A DNA stretch of 64,000 bases from assembly GCA_022825705.1 (NCBI GenBank), contig JAJDWH010000033.1:124001-188000 (forward strand). The letters are read 5' to 3'. Below, piece after piece: positions 42,403 to 54,285 of the stretch (positions are counted from its first letter, which is position 1; the number at the start of each line of letters is the position of its first letter). Both the position numbers and the translations under genes were made by a program. This stretch comes from Alphaproteobacteria bacterium (GTDB lineage Bacteria > Pseudomonadota > Alphaproteobacteria > TMED109). Under the pieces are notes generated by a model that searched no databases, was not told the origin of the DNA, and saw nothing but the letters and a program-made list of their open reading frames with translations.

Positions 42403-43203
42403 CTAGGTTCTGCCATCCCCGTCGCGGCGCGATGCTTCCAGGAGATCGAAGGTGAGGCCCTTGGAGTCGGAGGCGGTGACGCGGACGGTTTGCAGACGGT
42501 CGGGAAGGTCGAAATAGAAGTCCGGATTGGTGGCGAGTGCGGCCGAGGTCACCAGGTCGGCGATCGGGCCTGAGCTGTCGGCGAGGGTGACGGTGTCCAC
42601 ATAGTAGGCAGGGACGACTGCGCCGTCCTCGTCGGTCACAAGGCCGGTATCCATTGGATGGGTGATACGAAACTTGAGCCGCGTCGCGCTGTTTGGTCGC
42701 CTGAAACGCTTCATCGCGATCGTGCCAATCGGATTCTCGGCGCTGCCGGACCCGCCAGCTGCCGTGCAACCGCCAGGATTCATGACCTCGACCCTGACGC
42801 TCGCCACGTGCCAGACACCATCAGCGTCGCGGGCTGCGGCGCGGACCGGTGTCGTCTGCTCCAGGCGGATGTTCATCCCGACCGAGCGGATCTCCCGCCG
42901 CGGGAACATCCTGGCTGCCGTCTGGATGGGATTGTTTTCCGCGATCACCACCACTTCTTCGACTGGTTGGACGCGCTCGGACAACTCGATCACCACCGGA
43001 ACGCTGAACGCATCCTCAACCTTGCGCGGGATGATCAGCCGGACCTGAAAGTCATACTTGACCGGTCCATCGCCGAGAAACTCGGTGTGCATGTCTTCCC
43101 ACAAGGCCGAGCGCATCGGATCGTAGTCTCCTGCCTGCGGCGCGCCGGCGGCCGCCAGGAGGGCGGTGCAGGCCGTCACGAGGGCGAGGCCGGGTCGGTT
43201 CAT
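42403..43203 (-). CDS. Quinoprotein dehydrogenase-associated SoxYZ-like carrier
   Basis: A 266-residue periplasmic protein. A signal peptide (about 1-24) is followed by a SoxY-like domain (VEDAFSVPVVIELSERVQPV, VVVIAENNPIQTAARMFP) ending at Cys146 in MNPGGCTAAGG, the counterpart of the SoxY carrier cysteine. A SoxZ-like domain follows (LKFRITHPMDTGLVTDEDG). This fused form is known from genes beside PQQ dehydrogenases and its function is not established; it is separate from the sarcosine oxidase soxBDAG genes in this window. ATG 43203 has GGAG ten bases upstream. It likely starts the reverse unit with the Rap1a-like and Sel1-like genes. Confidence 0.82.
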   Translation of the reverse strand: MNRPGLALVTACTALLAAAGAPQAGDYDPMRSALWEDMHTEFLGDGPVKYDFQVRLIIPRKVEDAFSVPVVIELSERVQPVEEVVVIAENNPIQTAARMFPRREIRSVGMNIRLEQTTPVRAAARDADGVWHVASVRVEVMNPGGCTAAGGSGSAENPIGTIAMKRFRRPNSATRLKFRITHPMDTGLVTDEDGAVVPAYYVDTVTLADSSGPIADLVTSAALATNPDFYFDLPDRLQTVRVTASDSKGLTFDLLEASRRDGDGRT

Positions 43204-43437
43204 TGGCTCGAACTCCGCGAGTTGCCAGGTCGCTGCACCCTATCAGAAGGTGTCATCGGCGAACAATCCGCCCAATGGTCATTTCCTACGGGCGCCGACG
43301 TGTCACGGATCGCATGTGCTATCCAAGTTGTCGATACTTGTCACCGGCAGAGAGTAGGGCGAGGCGGTGACTACCGGGATTGCCCGGCTACGGGCGACCA
43401 CCCGGCATGGCCGCCAGGAGCGTACCGGAGATAGGTG

Positions 43438-43671
43438 ATGCAGGAATTGCTGCGAACGAATGACGTGGTCCGGCTCGAATACGTCCGTGCGGTCCTTGGC
43501 GAGGAAGGCATCGAGACCTTTGTGTTTGACGGACACATGAGCATCACGGAGGGCAGCATCGGGATTCTGCCGCGGCGGCTGATGGTGACTCAAGAGGATG
43601 CTGACCGCGCCCGGACGATCCTGCGCCAGATCGGCGAGGAACTGGGTCCGGACGAGCGGACGGCTTGGTAA
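43438..43671 (+). CDS. DUF2007 family protein
   Basis: A 77-residue protein matching the DUF2007 pattern LLRTNDVVRLEYVRAVLG, then FVFDGHMSITEGSIGILPRR and LMVTQEDADRARTIL. The family is described as putative signal-transducing proteins but has no proven role. It is cytoplasmic. GTG 43435 immediately before ATG 43438 is an alternative start; GGAG lies just upstream. It is followed 44 bases later by the S49 peptidase gene on the same strand. Confidence 0.85.
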   Translation: MQELLRTNDVVRLEYVRAVLGEEGIETFVFDGHMSITEGSIGILPRRLMVTQEDADRARTILRQIGEELGPDERTAW

Positions 43672-43715
43672 GCCATCCGATAGACGTGTCCGATCCACTG
43701 CGATAGGTTGCGCGC

Positions 43716-44546
43716 ATGCCCATTTCGTTGACGTTCTGGCGTCGGCGCACGCCGACCATTCCGCTGGTGCGCTTGGCTGGCGTGGTCGGCATGCGAACCC
43801 GACCCGTGGGCCCGGAGGCCGTGACAGCAACCGGAATATTTCCTGTCCTCCGCCGCGCGTTCTCGGCCCGGGGAGCGAAGGCGGTCGCCTTGGCCATCAA
43901 CTCGCCGGGAGGATCGCCGGTGCAGTGTGGCCTGATTTCACGCGAAGTGCGGCACCTTGCCAACAAGCACGACTTGCCGGTTCTGGCATTCGTTGAGGAC
44001 ATCGCCGCATCGGGCGGGTATTGGCTGGCCTGTGCGGCAGACGAGATCTTCGCCTTGTCGTCCTCCGTGGTCGGAAGCATCGGTGTGATCAACGCGGGTT
44101 TCGGGTTTCCGCAACTCCTCGAGCGCTTCGGAGTCGAGCGTCGTGTCTACGCCGAAGGCAAGCACAAGGGCATGATGGACCCCTTCTCGCCGGTGCGCGA
44201 GGAAGATGTGGCAGTCCTGCAGGCAGTGCTCAAGGACATTCGGACAGACTTTCTCGAGCATGTTCAGGAGCGCCGGGGCGCCCGGCTGAAGAACGATCCC
44301 GAGCAGGTGTTCAGCGCCGCTGTCTGGAGCGGTCGCGGCGCCCTGGAACTCGGACTGGTCGATGAATTGGGCGATATGGGAACCGTGTTGCGGGAACGGT
44401 TCGGCGACAACGTCAGGATCCGGGATTTCACTCCGAAACGCCGCTGGTTCCGGTCTCCTGTAGGGGGGCGCGCCGGCGCTGAAGTGGCCGCAGGCCTGCT
44501 GGACGCGCTCGAAGAACGAGCCGTGTATGCGCGCTATGGTCTGTAG
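43716..44546 (+). CDS. S49-family serine peptidase (SppA/SohB-like)
   Basis: A 276-residue ClpP-like-fold peptidase of family S49. The nucleophile is Ser99 in EDIAASGGYWLACAADEIFA; upstream is the oxyanion segment AINSPGGSP, and the general-base lysine lies in AEGKHKGMMDPF. SSVVGSIGVI matches the family. These enzymes degrade cleaved signal peptides and membrane fragments. No transmembrane anchor or signal peptide is seen at the N-terminus, so it may be a soluble or peripherally attached version. Confidence 0.87.
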   Translation: MPISLTFWRRRTPTIPLVRLAGVVGMRTRPVGPEAVTATGIFPVLRRAFSARGAKAVALAINSPGGSPVQCGLISREVRHLANKHDLPVLAFVEDIAASGGYWLACAADEIFALSSSVVGSIGVINAGFGFPQLLERFGVERRVYAEGKHKGMMDPFSPVREEDVAVLQAVLKDIRTDFLEHVQERRGARLKNDPEQVFSAAVWSGRGALELGLVDELGDMGTVLRERFGDNVRIRDFTPKRRWFRSPVGGRAGAEVAAGLLDALEERAVYARYGL

Positions 44547-44601
44547 AATTATGTGTCCCGCGGGTTTCGGCCTGGCGGCGGCGCGTTCGGAGACCTGAGC
44601 C

Positions 44602-44874
44602 GTGTTTGGATTTAGCCTCCCCAAGCTGCTGCTCCTGATCGTGCTCCTACTGGTCGTATGGTACGGGTTCAAGCTGATCGAGCGCCGCACCAGTCGGCGT
44701 GACGAGATAGAGAAGGCCGCCGAGGCGGCGGTTCGCCGGAACGTAGAACAGCGACAATCGAAGGAACGTGCTTCCAGCGTGGAGACCGCCGAATGCGCCA
44801 CGTGTGGCAGTTTCGTGCCGCGGGAATCCCCTACGGCATGTGAGCGCAGCGACTGCCCGCATCCGGCGGCTTGA
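44602..44874 (+). CDS. Small membrane protein with C-terminal cysteine motif
   Basis: A 90-residue protein from GTG 44602. One transmembrane helix (residues 6-22, KLLLLIVLLLVVWYGFK) is followed by a charged coiled-coil-like region rich in Arg and Glu, then CATCGSFVPRESPTACERSD with a final CPH: a probable zinc ribbon (Cys-x2-Cys ... Cys-x4-Cys). Proteins of this layout occur near housekeeping genes in Proteobacteria but have no known function. It precedes glyQ by 60 bases on the same strand. Confidence 0.68.
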   Translation: MFGFSLPKLLLLIVLLLVVWYGFKLIERRTSRRDEIEKAAEAAVRRNVEQRQSKERASSVETAECATCGSFVPRESPTACERSDCPHPAA

Positions 44875-44934
44875 CCGCATCCCTGTCGCCTTCGTAGGTT
44901 GCGCGTCCTTTGGCGCCCGTTCGGGGATGGCTCC

Positions 44935-45822
44935 GTGCACACGCGTGACACCTCGTTCCAGGGCCTGATCGCCACGCTGCAGGACTACTGGGCGGCCCAG
45001 GGCTGCGTGGTCCTCCAGCCGCTCGACATGGAGGTCGGTGCCGGTACCTTTCACCCGGCAACCACGCTCCGCGCGCTGGGGCCGGAACCGTGGAAGGCGG
45101 TCTACGTGCAGCCATGTCGACGACCGTCCGACGGCCGTTACGGCGACAACCCGAACCGGCTCCAGCACTACTACCAGCTGCAAGTAGTGCTGAAGCCATC
45201 GCCCGCGGATATGCAGGAGCGGTACCTAGGAAGTCTCGCTGCGCTGGGAATTGACCCGCTGGTCCATGACATCCGGTTCGTCGAGGACGACTGGGAGAGC
45301 CCCACGCTGGGTGCCTGGGGGCTTGGTTGGGAAGTGTGGTGCGATGGCATGGAAGTCACCCAATACACGTACTTCCAGCAGGTCGGTGGTCTGGACTGCC
45401 GCCCTGTCACCGGCGAGATCACGTACGGAATGGAACGGCTGGCCATGTACGTGCAGGGTGTTGACGACGTCTACAGGCTCCGCTGGAACCAAGAGGGAGT
45501 GACGTACGGCGACGTGTTTCGGGAGAACGAGCGCCAGCAGTCTGCCTACAACTTCGACACGGTCGATCCCGACAAGCTGATCCGTCGCTTCAACGATTCA
45601 GAAGAAGAGTGCAAGGCCCTGCTGGCCGGAGGTCTGGTCCTGCCGGCGTACGAGCAGTGCGTTCGTGCCTCACACACCTTCAATCAACTGGATGCGCGGG
45701 GCGCCATCGGCGTCGCGGTTCGCGCCGACTACATCCTCCGCGTCCGCGCGATGGCAGCGGCGTGCTGCGAGCAATGGATGGAAACGGTCGCCGGCGTGCA
45801 GGCTGCTGCGGTAGATGCCTGA
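44935..45822 (+). CDS. glyQ: Glycyl-tRNA synthetase alpha subunit
   Basis: A 295-residue class II synthetase subunit carrying the active site of the bacterial alpha2-beta2 enzyme. Family blocks: [78 protein letters not shown] and [16 protein letters not shown]. It activates glycine with ATP. GTG 44935 is preferred because GGGGA lies eight bases upstream and homology starts just after; TTG 44899 is a longer alternative. It overlaps glyS by eight bases. Confidence 0.95.
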   Translation: MHTRDTSFQGLIATLQDYWAAQGCVVLQPLDMEVGAGTFHPATTLRALGPEPWKAVYVQPCRRPSDGRYGDNPNRLQHYYQLQVVLKPSPADMQERYLGSLAALGIDPLVHDIRFVEDDWESPTLGAWGLGWEVWCDGMEVTQYTYFQQVGGLDCRPVTGEITYGMERLAMYVQGVDDVYRLRWNQEGVTYGDVFRENERQQSAYNFDTVDPDKLIRRFNDSEEECKALLAGGLVLPAYEQCVRASHTFNQLDARGAIGVAVRADYILRVRAMAAACCEQWMETVAGVQAAAVDA

Positions 45823-47918
45823 ACTGCTGCTGGAAGTGCGCTCGGAGGAGATTCCGGCCGGGGCACAGCGCCCGGCTGCGGGGGCGCTGGCACGGTCGCT
45901 GAGAACGGCGGTCGCTGACGCGGGTCTTCGTCCCGGCGACATCGCCTGCTGGTCGACGCCTCGCCGCATCGCGGTGCGGGTGTCCGATCTCCCGGCCGTC
46001 CGGCCAGCGTCACGGATCGAGCGCCGGGGCCCGCGCGTGGGGGCTCCCGACGCCGCCGTCGACGGATTCTGCCGGGCCAACGGGATTGAGCGGCAACGAC
46101 TGGAGATTCGGGAGCTACCGAAAGGGCAGTTCTATTTCGCGCTGCTCGAAGAGCCGCCCGTCCCGGTAAAGCAGCTGCTTCGGGATCTGCTGCCCGAGGC
46201 GGTGAGCCAGGTCCCGTGGCAGAAGTCGATGCGCTGGGGCGACGGCGAGTTCCGTTGGATACGTCCCTTGCGGGGGATCCTGTGTTTGTTCGACGGGGAG
46301 ACCGTGACTTTCGAGCTTGGCGGGATCGGGAGCGGTGCGCGGACGGCCGGGCATCCGTTCCACGCGCCGGAAACGTTCGCGGTGACCTCGTTCGCGGAAT
46401 ACTCCGACCAGCTTTGCTCGAGGCGCGTGCTTCTCGACCCTGACGCGCGCCGGGAGCGCATTCTCAAGGATGGACACGCGGCCGCCGCCCGCGCGGGTTT
46501 CACCATCGCTGCCGATGACGGCCTGGCAGAGGAACTTGCCGGGCTCACGGAGTGGCCGGTCATTCTGCTGGGACGTTTCGACGAGTCGTTTCTGCAGCTC
46601 CCCGCAGAGGTCCTGACGACGACGATGCGCCGGCACCAGCGGTACCTGCCGCTCGCTCATGAGGACGGGACTCCGGCACCCGCCTTTCTCATGGCGGCAG
46701 ACGTCGAGGCGAAGGATGGCGGTGCGGCCGTTGTCGCCGGCAACGAACGGGTCCTGCGGGCGCGTTTGCAGGATGCGGCGTTCTTTTGGCAGGGGGATCG
46801 GAAAGTTCCGCTTGCCGACCGGGTACAGCAACTTGAGGACGTGGTGTTCCATGCCAAATTGGGGTCCATGGCTGACAAGGCCCGGCGTCTGGAAACGTTG
46901 GCCCGAAGGCTGTGCCGGGATCTCCAGTGGGAATGGGAGGAGGCTGCCGCTCAGGCGGCGCGCCTCGCGAAGGCGGACCTCACGACGGATCTGGTCGGAG
47001 AGTTTCCGGAACTCCAGGGGATCGTCGGCGGGCACCTTGCGCGCGCCGAGGGGCTGGGCCCCGAGGTGGGTGACGCGATCTCCGAGCACTATCGTCCGCT
47101 CGGGCCGCACGATCGCTGCCCGACTGCGCCGGTGGCTGCCCTCGTCGCGCTGGTGGACAAGCTCGATACGTTGGTCGGCTTTTTCTGGAAGGGAGAACGG
47201 CCCAGCGGATCGGGCGATCCGCTGGCCCTTCGCCGGGCGGCGCTCGGTCTGATCCGTATTGCCCTGGAGAATGACCTGCGCCTGTCTGTCGATGATCTTC
47301 TGCAGCATGCCCTGACGGCGCACACGACCGGGGGCGACCGGGACCTTCCGTCATCGGAGTTCGCCGACGTTCGAGAGGATCTGCGAGACTTCCTGAACGA
47401 GCGGCTCCGGGTCTATTTGCGGACGGCCGGGGCACGTCATGACCATGTAGCGGCGACCCTGGAAGCCGGTTCCGGTGTGTTTCGGGATTTGCCGGGCCTG
47501 GCGGACCGGGTGTCGCTCCTGGCCGAATTTCTTGCGACGTCGGAAGGTGCAGCCCTGCAGGCCTTGTACCGACGTGCCGCCAATATCGTGAAAATCGAAT
47601 CCCGGAAGGACGACTCGGCGATGGATGGTCCGATTGACACCCGGCTCTTTTCCCAACCGGAAGAACGTGATCTGCATGGTGCCGTGCAGACACACGGCCG
47701 GGCGGCACTCCAGTGCATCCGCGACGATGATTTCCTGGGCGCGCTTGAAAGGCTCTCGCAGTTGCGGGAGCCAATCGATCGATTCTTCGATGCCGTCAGG
47801 GTGAATGCTGCAGATGCTGATCTGCGCGCCAATCGTCTCCGGCTGCTGGCGTCACTAGAGGACACTATCGTGCAGGCTGCCGACTTTTCGAAACTGGAAG
47901 GCGGAGAGTCCGGCCGTC

Positions 47919-47926
<8 letters not shown>
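45815..47926 (+). CDS. glyS: Glycyl-tRNA synthetase beta subunit
   Basis: A 703-residue subunit that binds tRNA-Gly and completes the tetramer. Family blocks: [20 protein letters not shown] at the start, [77 protein letters not shown] and the C-terminal anticodon-binding helices. Its start overlaps the end of glyQ and its end overlaps ppdK, each by eight bases, so glyQ-glyS-ppdK form one translationally coupled operon, an arrangement common in Alphaproteobacteria. Confidence 0.95.
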
Positions 47927-50591
<2,665 letters not shown>

Positions 50592-50739
50592 ATGGGACTC
50601 GGCGAATGGATGCTCGGACGCGAGCTACCGTGCGGGGCTGAGCACCGGGCCGCGTCTCCCATCTCCAGACGATCACGCTGGTACCGTGTTCGCTGGGCCG
50701 ACCGGGCCATTCCGGCCAGCCGAGGTGTCTGAACCTGCG

Positions 50740-51297
50740 TTACCCGCACTGCACAAAGAACAGTGCCCACGGCCACATGTTCTCTTCCTCTTCCGTGGCC
50801 GGACGATCGCCCGGCGGATCGAACACCAGCCAGAGCGGTCCTCGTCCCCCAATGTCGTGGGGTCGACCATTGGCCCGGGTCGCCAGCACCCAGTTCCGCG
50901 CTCCGACCTCTTCTGCCGATATTTCCGTTGCGAACCCGTCGAGGGCCAGGGTGCGAAGTGATCCGCCGCTGCAGCCGGCTGCCTTCAGGACGTCTGTCAG
51001 CAATGGCCCGGAGAAGGCGATGGGACCGTGCCAGTCTTTGAACGCGATCCGTATCTCCGTCACTCCGAGGTCTTCCAGCATGGCTCGATCGAACACGACT
51101 GCCTTGTCGAACGTCTGGTCGTGATACCTGAAGAAGGCATCGTTGCTCTCGTCGAACGCTGACCGGTTAGTGACGGAAACGCTGCCCGCCACCGTGAGTA
51201 TCACCGGGCCCGTCGGCGACTTCATATCGGCAGCAAATGTCATCTGGGCAAACCCGAGTATCAGCAAGGTTGATACGAAGACAGGAAGTGCTCTCAC
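50740..51297 (-). CDS. Secreted protein with oxidoreductase molybdopterin-binding-like fold
   Basis: A 185-residue exported protein from GTG 51297 (AAGGAG just upstream), with a signal peptide ending near TFAAD. The mature part resembles small periplasmic relatives of the sulfite-oxidase molybdopterin-binding domain: VILTVAGSVS, FDRAMLEDLGVTEIRIAF, IAFSGPLLTDVLKAAGCSGG, LALDGFATEISAEEV and GPLWLVFDPP. The conserved cofactor-binding cysteine of true sulfite oxidase or YedY is not apparent, so it probably does not bind molybdopterin. Role unknown. It stands alone on the reverse strand. Confidence 0.68.
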   Translation of the reverse strand: MRALPVFVSTLLILGFAQMTFAADMKSPTGPVILTVAGSVSVTNRSAFDESNDAFFRYHDQTFDKAVVFDRAMLEDLGVTEIRIAFKDWHGPIAFSGPLLTDVLKAAGCSGGSLRTLALDGFATEISAEEVGARNWVLATRANGRPHDIGGRGPLWLVFDPPGDRPATEEEENMWPWALFFVQCG

Positions 51298-51928
51298 GGA
51301 ACGCTCCTTTCCGAAACACGAATCGCGGGCTCGAAGATGACTTGAACCTATAGCAGGCGCAGGATTGTCTGGGCACGATGCCTGTGTGGGGCGCCGGTAT
51401 GCGGGCCGGCTCAAACGGGTGTCCGCGAAGCTGCCGCTCCCGGCTAGGTCGAGGCACGATTCCGCCGTTCATCGAGCCCTTTCAGTCGAGGGATGAACCG
51501 AGACTGCGTGCCCATCTGACCGATCCGCTCCAACGACCGGCATGGTCAGACAAGCTATCGGGATGCCGTTACGGTCATGAAAGATTCTGGAGGAATGTTT
51601 ATAAACAGTTAGATGGATACTCATTCGAAGAATGCAGAGAAGAGCTGTCCGGACGAGAATTGGTGGCGATAGCAGCGTGGTGAAGCGAGGCGGGCATGGA
51701 ATTGCCGGCGTGCTTGCAGCAAGCTTGCTGCGGAAGCAGGGGCCGGCACGCTACGGATCGGCGGGATCGTTCATGTCATCGGCAGACTGGTGCAACGGGA
51801 TAGGGGGTGTTGGACATCTTCTGCACGTCGGGATCCGATGGTAGAATTTGCAATGGTCGATCGCGCATCGTTTTCAGGCGATTGCCGGTTGACGGTGCTA
51901 TGGCCATTGCCTAGGTTCGACCGGGCCT
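51298..51928. other. Intergenic region upstream of two tRNA-Leu genes, no gene seen
   Basis: A 631-base gap with no supported coding sequence; short open frames lack any family resemblance. Bases about 51570-51645 are conspicuously AT-rich for this genome and could hold a promoter or be a decayed insertion. The last 90 bases should contain the tRNA promoter, but no hexamer pair was convincing. Confidence 0.4.
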
Positions 51929-52015
51929 GCGGCCGTGGCGGAACTGGTAGACGCGCAGCGTTGAGGGCGCTGTGGAGGAAACTCCGTGGAGGTTCGAGTC
52001 CTCTCGGCCGCACCA
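51929..52015 (+). tRNA. tRNA-Leu (anticodon GAG)
   Basis: An 87-base class II tRNA: acceptor GCGGCCG/CGGCCGC, anticodon stem CAGCG/CGCTG with loop TTGAGGG (anticodon GAG at 51963-51965), a long variable arm (TGGAGGAAACTCC), T loop TTCGAGT, discriminator A and encoded CCA. The long variable arm and U-A-rich identity are those of leucine tRNA. It reads CUC and CUU codons. Confidence 0.96.
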
Positions 52016-52036
52016 CTTGCCGGGTGCGGCGTGCAG

Positions 52037-52123
52037 GCGGCTGTGGCGGAATTGGCAGACGCGCTGGCTTCAGGTGCCAGTGGGGGCAACCCCGTGGAGG
52101 TTCGAGTCCTCTCAGCCGCACCA
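52037..52123 (+). tRNA. tRNA-Leu (anticodon CAG)
   Basis: An 87-base class II tRNA: acceptor GCGGCTG/CAGCCGC, anticodon stem CTGGC/GCCAG with loop TTCAGGT (anticodon CAG at 52071-52073), long variable arm TGGGGGCAACCCC, T loop TTCGAGT, discriminator A and encoded CCA. It lies 21 bases after tRNA-Leu(GAG) and is probably co-transcribed. It reads CUG, likely the major leucine codon here. Confidence 0.96.
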
Positions 52124-52152
52124 CGCTGTTGCATGCCTCAGGCCGATCAGCC

Positions 52153-53208
52153 GTGATTAGCCGGGGTATCGCCTTGTGTCTCGCGGCCTTCCTCCTTGCC
52201 GCATGCGCTCGTAATGCGCCGCCGGCGCCCGTCGTATCTGACCGACCCGGTGCGGGCGGCCAGGAAGCGTCCCAGTCCAGCCCGGCCGGCGAGGCAGCCG
52301 CGGCGGGAACCGTAATCGTCAAGCGAGGCGACACCTACTCCGAGATTGCCGAGACGCACGGGGTGTCGACGCGGGCGCTCATCGAAATCAACGGCGCGAA
52401 ACCCCCGTACACGATCTATCCCGGCGACGTCCTGCGCCTGCCGCAGCCGCGGATCTACACCGTTGCAGAAGGTGACAACGCGACCAAGATCGCCCGCTGT
52501 CACGGCGTGGACATCTGGTCGCTGGTGCAGCTGAACAAGCTGAAGCACCCCTACCGATTGTCGGTCGGAAGCAAGCTGCGCATTCCCCGCCGAATCCGCA
52601 CCCCGCACTGCCCGGAGGAACGCACGCAGGTCGTGGGAACCGTGCCGGCGGCACCGGCAGCGCCGGCAGAGTCCGCCGCCGGGGCGGCTCCGGTTCCGGC
52701 CATGACCCCTGGAGCTGTAGCCGCCATTCCCGACCCGACCGTGCCGGCGGTACCGGCAGCACCGGCTCCCGAGGGCGCGGCACCGGCGGTGCCGCCGGCC
52801 CCGGCTCCCGCCAGACAGAGTGTCGGCAGCGCCAAGTTCCTGTGGCCCGCCGAGGGGCAAATCGCTTCGCGCTTCGGAACGAAATCAGGAGGGCTCAAGA
52901 ACGACGGCATCAACATCGCCGCCCCCGCAGGGAGCCCGGTGCGCGCCACGGCGGACGGGACGGTGGCGTACGCCGGGAATGAGCTTCAGGCCTACGGCAA
53001 CCTGGTCCTCATCAAGCATGAGGGAGGATGGATGTCGGCGTACGCGCACAATCAGGAACTGAAGGTCACGCGTGGTGACCGGGTGCTGCAAGGTCAGACG
53101 ATCGCGCAGGTGGGCCAGACGGGAAACGTGCCCAACCCGCAGGTGCACTTTGAGCTACGAACCGGGCAGGGAAGGCCGGTCGACCCGCTCAAGCACCTTG
53201 GAAAGTAG
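52153..53208 (+). CDS. NlpD-like lipoprotein with two LysM domains and M23 domain
   Basis: A 351-residue envelope protein. A lipoprotein signal (lipobox LLAAC, residues about 13-17) is followed by two LysM peptidoglycan-binding domains (about 55-98 and 100-144), an Ala/Pro-rich linker (about 160-215), and an M23 peptidase domain (about 230-351; AEGQIASRFGTKSGGLKNDG, HFELRTGQGRPVDPLKHL). The first metal-site motif of active M23 enzymes, HxxGxD, reads NDGIN here, so the domain is probably inactive, as in NlpD/EnvC activators of cell-division amidases. GTG 52153 is chosen because it begins the signal peptide; the frame runs on through the tRNA genes upstream but cannot be coding there. Confidence 0.85.
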   Translation: MISRGIALCLAAFLLAACARNAPPAPVVSDRPGAGGQEASQSSPAGEAAAAGTVIVKRGDTYSEIAETHGVSTRALIEINGAKPPYTIYPGDVLRLPQPRIYTVAEGDNATKIARCHGVDIWSLVQLNKLKHPYRLSVGSKLRIPRRIRTPHCPEERTQVVGTVPAAPAAPAESAAGAAPVPAMTPGAVAAIPDPTVPAVPAAPAPEGAAPAVPPAPAPARQSVGSAKFLWPAEGQIASRFGTKSGGLKNDGINIAAPAGSPVRATADGTVAYAGNELQAYGNLVLIKHEGGWMSAYAHNQELKVTRGDRVLQGQTIAQVGQTGNVPNPQVHFELRTGQGRPVDPLKHLGK

Positions 53209-53213
53209 CGGGA

Positions 53214-54074
53214 TCAGGGCAGCGCGATTCTCAGCTGTCCCGCCCGGTCCTGAATGAACTGCCAGGCCACCCGACCGGAACGGGCACCACGGGTGACGGA
53301 CCACTCAAGCGCCGCGCGGCGCAGCGAATCGTCCGTGGGCAGTCCGTAGTAGGCGGCGTAGCCCATGACGATTTCGAGGTAATCGCCCTGGGAACAGGAA
53401 TGAAACCCGAGCCACAAGCCGAACCGGTCGCTCATGGAGACCTTTTCCTCGACCGCTTCCGAGGGGCTGATTGAGGTCGAGCGCTCGTTTTCGATCATGG
53501 ACCGGGCCATCAGGTGGCGCCGGTTGGATGTAGCGTAGAACAAGGTGTTCGCGGGGCGACCTTCCACGCCTCCCTCCAGCATGGCTTTCAGCGACCGATA
53601 CGAAGCATCGCTCGCTTCAAACGACAGGTCGTCGCAGAACAGTACGTAGCGTTCGGGCCTGGGGCGCAAGGCTTGAAGAAGTGCGGGAAGCGTTTCAATG
53701 TCCTCGCGTGCGATCTCGACCAGCCGCAGCGGATCCCGGGCCCGGTCGGCGTTCACCGTAGCGTGCACGGCCTTGACCAGTGAACTCTTGCCGGTTCCAC
53801 GGGCACCCCACAGCAGGGCATTGTTCGCTGGGAACCCGTCCGCGAATCGGCGGGTATTCTCGAGGAGGATGGAGCGGGCGCGGTCGATCCCGCGAAGCAG
53901 TTCAAGGGGAATCCGGTTCACGTCCGGAACTGGTCGCAGGCACTGCGCCTTCCCGTCCCAAAGGAACGCATCGTGGTCGGTATCGGGTACCGCCGCTTCC
54001 GGGGGCGGTGCCAGGCGCTCCAGCGCATCGGCCACCCTTTGCAGGAGCCCGTCCTGAGATTCTGCGTTGTTCAA
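53214..54074 (-). CDS. DUF815-family AAA-like ATPase
   Basis: A P-loop ATPase of the DUF815 family, 286 residues from TTG 54074. Walker A is GARGTGKSS and Walker B lies in RYVLFCDDLSFE; NTLFYATSNRRHL looks like sensor 1. RFGLWLGFHSCSQGDYLEIV and the C-terminal helices complete the family pattern. The family is widespread in Proteobacteria, and its function is not established. ATG 54269 extends the frame by 65 residues, but these lack family similarity and would cover the probable yajC promoter; GGAACA lies upstream of TTG 54074. It converges on the NlpD-like gene and is divergent from yajC. Confidence 0.85.
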   Translation of the reverse strand: MNNAESQDGLLQRVADALERLAPPPEAAVPDTDHDAFLWDGKAQCLRPVPDVNRIPLELLRGIDRARSILLENTRRFADGFPANNALLWGARGTGKSSLVKAVHATVNADRARDPLRLVEIAREDIETLPALLQALRPRPERYVLFCDDLSFEASDASYRSLKAMLEGGVEGRPANTLFYATSNRRHLMARSMIENERSTSISPSEAVEEKVSMSDRFGLWLGFHSCSQGDYLEIVMGYAAYYGLPTDDSLRRAALEWSVTRGARSGRVAWQFIQDRAGQLRIALP

Positions 54075-54226
54075 TGTGCGTGTTCCGGGATTTCGGCCCG
54101 CCACGAACACCGCGGCCCCGACCGAGCGCGGGGGTAGGGCAGCGAAACGTCGTTCGCAAGGACTCAGGGCCGAGTCGGGGCACGAGCATAACCCAATGCC
54201 GGGACGCCGGCTCCCGCTGGAACCGG

Positions 54227-54256
54227 TTGCGGCGGTGCAGGCCGCGCCTGTATAGT
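54227..54256 (+). promoter_or_regulatory. Probable promoter of the yajC-secD-secF operon
   Basis: TTGCGG (54227-54232) and TATAGT (54251-54256) are separated by 18 bases, a good sigma70-type pair for this GC-rich genome. The transcript would start near 54263, and AGGAG at 54272-54276 then precedes the yajC ATG by nine bases. Confidence 0.55.
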
Positions 54257-54285
54257 CTGCGCCTTCCATTTAGGAGTGGTCGCAA

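Noticed and set aside
42403..43203. Assignment of the SoxYZ-like gene to a thiosulfate-oxidising Sox system
   Set aside because: No soxX, soxA (sulfur type), soxB (sulfur type) or soxCD genes are present; the fused architecture and neighbours match the quinoprotein-associated form instead.
51790..52152. Extension of the NlpD-like reading frame through both tRNA-Leu genes
   Set aside because: The tRNA genes are well formed there, and the lipoprotein signal peptide begins at 52153.
54075..54269. Longer N-terminus for the DUF815 ATPase from ATG 54269
   Set aside because: The extra 65 residues show no family similarity and cover the probable yajC promoter at 54227-54256.
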